From positions 1 to 26,909 of the forward strand of contig CAYWNA010000179.1 of assembly GCA_964459305.1 (NCBI GenBank): 26,909 bases of DNA. Reading direction: 5' to 3'. The first letter of the stretch is position 1. Each line of letters opens with the position of its first letter. Below, piece after piece: positions 24,229 to 26,909 of this stretch. The notes under the pieces were generated by a model. That model did not search any database. It had not been told where the DNA came from and was given only the letters and a program-made list of their open reading frames with translations. The translations under genes were made by a program, and so were the position numbers. The stretch comes from CAYWNA01 sp964459305. GTDB taxonomy: Bacteria > Planctomycetota > Planctomycetia > Pirellulales > Pirellulaceae.

Positions 24229-25551
24229 ATGAGCTCTACCGATCAACTCACACGAAGGGGATTCATCCGCCGCAGCGGCGCGCTGGCGGCCGGCAGCGTG
24301 GCGTTGCCATGCTTTGTCCCGTCGAACGTACTGGCTGCACCGGGACGCCCAGGCGCCAACGACCGGATCGGCGTCGGGTACATCGGCTGTGGACGCCGAG
24401 CCAATCAGCTCATGGGCTTGCCGGCTGAAGGGCGAATTGTGGCCGGGGCCGACATTGATCTCAACCGGGCTGAGGCCGTCGCGGCGAAGCGAGATTGCCG
24501 CGCCTATCACGACTACCGCAAGATGCTGGAGTCGAAGGACATTGATGCCGTCTTCGTGGCAACGCCCGACCACTGGCACGTGTTGCCCAGCATCCACGCC
24601 TGCCAAGCAGGCAAAGACGTGTACCTGGAAAAGCCGCTCTCGCTGACGATCCGCGAAGGCCGCGTCCTGGTCGACACGGTGCGCAAGTACAAACGCGTGC
24701 TTCAAACGGGCAGCCATCGCCGCTCCCTGGCCAAGCATCGCCGAGGCTGCGAACTGGTCCGTAACGGAATGGCCGGCAAGATTCACACCGTCTTGATCAT
24801 GAACTATCCCAGTCCGTGGGAGTGCAAACTGCCCGCGCAGCCGGTTCCCAAAGGACTCAACTGGGACGTGTGGTGCGGTATGACCGAGCCGGTCCCGTTC
24901 CACCAAGACCTCTACATCCAACGTTCCAATCCCGGCTGGATCTCGTTTCGGCCCTACTCCGGAGGCGAGATGACCGGCTGGGGCTCACACGGCTTCGACC
25001 AAGTGCAATGGGCGTTGGACATGGACCACACCGGTCCGGTCGAAGTCTGGGCGGAAGGCGGCAAACTCGAACCGGTTGTCTACAGCAAGCCCGAAGATCG
25101 GTCGCGAGGGAATACGCTCTGCAGCGCAGGACGCGAGGTGACCTTCCGCTACGCCAACGGCATCCTCCTGAAGACGAAAGAAGGCGAACCGGGTAGCGGC
25201 GGCGTCTTCATCGGCGAGGAGGGCAAGATCCGAATCGGCAACAACACCGTCAACAGCAACCCCGAAGAGCTTTGTAGAGCTTCGCCCGACAATTTCAAAG
25301 TACGCTTGCCGGTCAGCAACAACCACATTCAGAACTGGTTCGACTGCATCAAGTCTCGCGAAAAGCCGATCGCCGACGTCGAGATCGGCCACCGCTCTGC
25401 CATCCTCTGCCACCTGGGCAACATCGCCCGCTGGGTCGGACGGCCGCTCAAGTGGGACCCTGACCAAGAGACATTCCCCGGCGACGACGAGGCCAACAAC
25501 TATCTGGACCGACCACGCCGCCAACCCTACGAGTTGCCAGATCCAACATAG
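24229..25551 (+). CDS. Gfo/Idh/MocA family oxidoreductase, Tat-exported
   Basis: Periplasmic NAD(P)-type oxidoreductase family common in planctomycetes. A strong AGGAGG (24217-24222) lies six bases before ATG 24229. The Tat signal is TRRGFIRRSGALAAGSVALP, cleaved near VLAAPG. The Rossmann part is IGVGYIGCGRRANQL, then DAVFVATPDHWHVLPSIHAC and the catalytic motif YLEKPLSLTIREG with Lys135. The C-terminal sheet domain carries PYSGGEMTGWGSHGFDQVQW, HRRSLAKHRRGCELVRNGMA, and the usual end ADVEIGHRSAILCHLGNIAR. The 440-residue length is typical for the exported subfamily. Members of this subfamily probably keep a tightly bound cofactor, because free NAD is not available outside the cytoplasm. With the cytoplasmic homologue at 14817 the operon has one oxidoreductase on each side of the membrane. 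Substrate unknown. Confidence 0.9.
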   Translation: MSSTDQLTRRGFIRRSGALAAGSVALPCFVPSNVLAAPGRPGANDRIGVGYIGCGRRANQLMGLPAEGRIVAGADIDLNRAEAVAAKRDCRAYHDYRKMLESKDIDAVFVATPDHWHVLPSIHACQAGKDVYLEKPLSLTIREGRVLVDTVRKYKRVLQTGSHRRSLAKHRRGCELVRNGMAGKIHTVLIMNYPSPWECKLPAQPVPKGLNWDVWCGMTEPVPFHQDLYIQRSNPGWISFRPYSGGEMTGWGSHGFDQVQWALDMDHTGPVEVWAEGGKLEPVVYSKPEDRSRGNTLCSAGREVTFRYANGILLKTKEGEPGSGGVFIGEEGKIRIGNNTVNSNPEELCRASPDNFKVRLPVSNNHIQNWFDCIKSREKPIADVEIGHRSAILCHLGNIARWVGRPLKWDPDQETFPGDDEANNYLDRPRRQPYELPDPT

Positions 25552-25560
25552 ATAATTGCC

Positions 25561-25635
25561 GAAAAAGGGGTCAGGACTCATTTGTGCGAAGCACCCGAAG
25601 GGCCGTTCCGGCAAATGAGTCCTGACCCCTTTTTC
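25561..25635. repeat. Palindromic element with perfect 24-bp arms
   Basis: The left arm 25561-25584 (starts GAAAAAGGGGTCAGGACTC) and the right arm 25612-25635 (ends GACCCCTTTTTC) are exact reverse complements, 24 of 24, around a 27-base loop. The arm motif 'GGGGTCAGGA-TC' resembles repeats I recall as associated with REP-type (Y1) transposases; this is memory, not a search result. It occupies the gap between the oxidoreductase and the broken Tat gene and ends in a T-tract, so it could terminate transcription in either direction. Confidence 0.85.
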
Positions 25636-25657
25636 ATCCACAACAAGGGAGATTGCG

Positions 25658-26776
25658 ATGAATCGACGGGAGTTTGTCAAGACAGGATTGGCGGCGACGG
25701 CGGCGCTGGGTGGCCTGCCGAAAGTGCTGTTGGGTGAGGTGCCGGGCTCTGCAGAGGAGAAACCTGCTGTCGGGGCCGAGCCGCGAATCAGCGGGAGCTT
25801 TTTCGACCTGATTCATCCCAACTGGTTCGACGCAGCCTAATGGGCAGATACGTGTCTGCAGTGGCCCGAGGCGAGTTGGCGGCAGTTGATGCGGGACATG
25901 CACGGGATTGGGATCGACACGGCGATCTGTGTTTCGACGGCGTATTGGGGGCGGCCGCTGTTTTCCGGCCACACCAAAACGGTCGGCATGCCGATCAAGT
26001 TCGGGTGCCACGATCCGCTCGAAGCGTGCGTGGACGAGGCGGATCGTTTGGGCATGAAAGTCTTCCTCGGCATCGGAGTTCGCGGCCGAGTCAGTCAGGT
26101 GCGGGACTACTCACGGATGCAGCCGCCCTGGCCGGAGGTCTGGTTCAAATGGAACACCGCCATGGCCGAAGCGCTGTTGGAGCGGCACGCAGACCGTAAA
26201 TGCTTCGGCGGCCTGTATATCTCGTACGAGATCGTTTTCCACGATCATCAAATCGAGCTGTACGAGAAGCTGACGAAAGAGTATTTGCGGCCGGTGATCG
26301 GGAACGTGAAGCTGCTGGCTTCGCCGGGCACTCTCGGCCGTCATCCTAAGCTGGATCAACTGCCGAAGCAGATGGAGCGGATGGGGATTGATATTCTAGC
26401 ACCGATGGATTACGGCGGGCGGAGTTGGGATGTCGAGACCGCGGTCGGGCTGGCCCGCAAGAACGCAAATGCTCTGGAACGCGTCGGCAAGGCGTTGCGG
26501 GGCATGGGCGTGGCCGTCTGGTCGAACTGCGAAGTGTTCAATTTGGAACCCAATCCATCCGGCCGCGCGCGATGCGTGCCCGGGCCGATCGAGCGAATCA
26601 AGCAGCAAATGGCCCTGCAGGCACCGATCGCCGACAAGCTGATTTGTTATCAATATCAGGGCATCATGAACAAGCGCAGCGAGTTGGTGAACATCGGCCA
26701 CCCGGACGCCGACAAGCTCTACCGGGACTACGTGGCATACTTGGCCGAAAACTTCCCAGGCCGATTCAAGGCTTGA
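25658..26776 (+). pseudogene. Tat-exported TIM-barrel-like (DUF4434-like) protein, interrupted by in-frame TAA
   Basis: AAGGGAG precedes ATG 25658. The first 60 codons encode a Tat signal (MNRREFVKTGLAATAALGGL) and the start of a domain (ISGSFFDLIHPNWFDAA). TAA follows at 25838-25840. The same frame then continues without interruption for 311 codons: WADTCLQWPEASWRQLMRDM, HGIGIDTAICVSTAYWGRPL, YISYEIVFHDHQIELYEKL, DILAPMDYGGRSWDV, VAVWSNCEVFNLEP, ending at TGA 26774-26776. Coding character is continuous across the stop, so TAA probably replaced a Tyr codon (HPNWFDA-AYW). An internal restart at ATG 25886 has no clear ribosome site and would lack the export signal. The fold resembles DUF4434-type glycan-locus proteins; the enzymatic role is unknown. 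Readthrough or sequencing error are alternatives to a true pseudogene. Confidence 0.75.
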
Positions 26777-26909
26777 TGGCCCAGATGGTAGCGACGCACG
26801 TATCGAGCTCTTGGTGCAGGCTGGATCTAGCGATTCTCGGTGTGCGCCACCAAGTGCATTTGGAATCTTGCCATTTCTTGCGTCGGTCTCTGCCGCAGGT
26901 TAGCACATT
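26777..26909. other. Window end, no supported feature
   Basis: 133 bases after the last stop. A plus-strand frame from ATG 26777 and a minus-strand frame are both open to the edge, but neither gives a recognisable protein and no ribosome site supports either. Confidence 0.4.

Noticed and set aside
23185..24921. Long minus-strand open frame (578 codons)
   Set aside because: Antisense to the UroD-family and Tat oxidoreductase genes, both of which have clear motifs and ribosome sites. The minus-strand product has no recognisable domain; long antisense frames are expected in GC-rich genes.
13311..25635. Repeats considered as a CRISPR array
   Set aside because: The palindromes are single, unlike each other and kilobases apart, with no repeat-spacer periodicity and no cas gene.

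Overview
The window is accessory, carbohydrate-catabolism DNA that most resembles a planctomycete (Planctomycetota, Pirellulales-like), judged by gene content. It has a giant 'PVC-type' CxxCH cytochrome with a sugar-dehydrogenase-like propeller and HEAT repeats, two Tat-exported neutral-ceramidase-like proteins, a formylglycine sulfatase, a DUF4091 hydrolase, a CE15 esterase, a XylR-type AraC regulator, Tat-exported Gfo/Idh/MocA oxidoreductases and many intergenic palindromes. Base composition is GC-rich and even across the window. No rRNA, tRNA, CRISPR array or replication origin was seen. The assignment rests on recognising gene families by eye; no search was run.

Layout. (1) 1-2400: the 3' part of a sulfatase, then a decayed ankyrin/PD40 gene that runs head-on into the 5' remnant of a transposase gene. 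(2) 2849-8043, plus strand: a tight cluster of a CE15-like esterase, a BNR sialidase-like protein and a DUF4091 glycoside-hydrolase-like protein. The last one appears to have lost its stop codon and reads into antisense of a truncated minus-strand gene (7874-8038). (3) 8072-11680, minus strand: a 1202-residue secreted GH42-like multidomain protein. (4) 11757-13304, plus strand: a PL6 lyase that stops just as a second, heparinase-like module begins. (5) 13384-14556, minus strand: a XylR-type regulator, divergent from (6). (6) 14817-26776, plus strand: a putative seven-gene operon of Gfo/Idh/MocA oxidoreductase, ceramidase-like 1, giant CxxCH protein, ceramidase-like 2, UroD-family methyltransferase-like protein, Tat Gfo/Idh/MocA oxidoreductase, and a Tat TIM-barrel-like gene broken by an in-frame TAA.

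Reading of the whole: regions 1-4 carry extracytoplasmic enzymes for opening sulfated, acylated, uronic-acid-containing polysaccharide. Region 6, probably under the XylR regulator, looks like an oxidative route for an unknown sugar or sugar derivative, with several exported enzymes and a heme electron acceptor. That pathway is the best candidate for an undescribed system, although each family alone is known in this phylum.

The second theme is repeats and decay. Five unrelated palindromic elements of about 64-80 bp lie between 13.3 and 25.7 kb. Four are intergenic and one is inserted in frame inside the HEAT-repeat region of the CxxCH gene. Several genes are broken (frameshifts near 1358 and 2093, head-on junctions near 2030 and 7890, truncation at 13304, TAA at 25838). 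Real decay and assembly or sequencing error cannot be told apart from this sequence alone.
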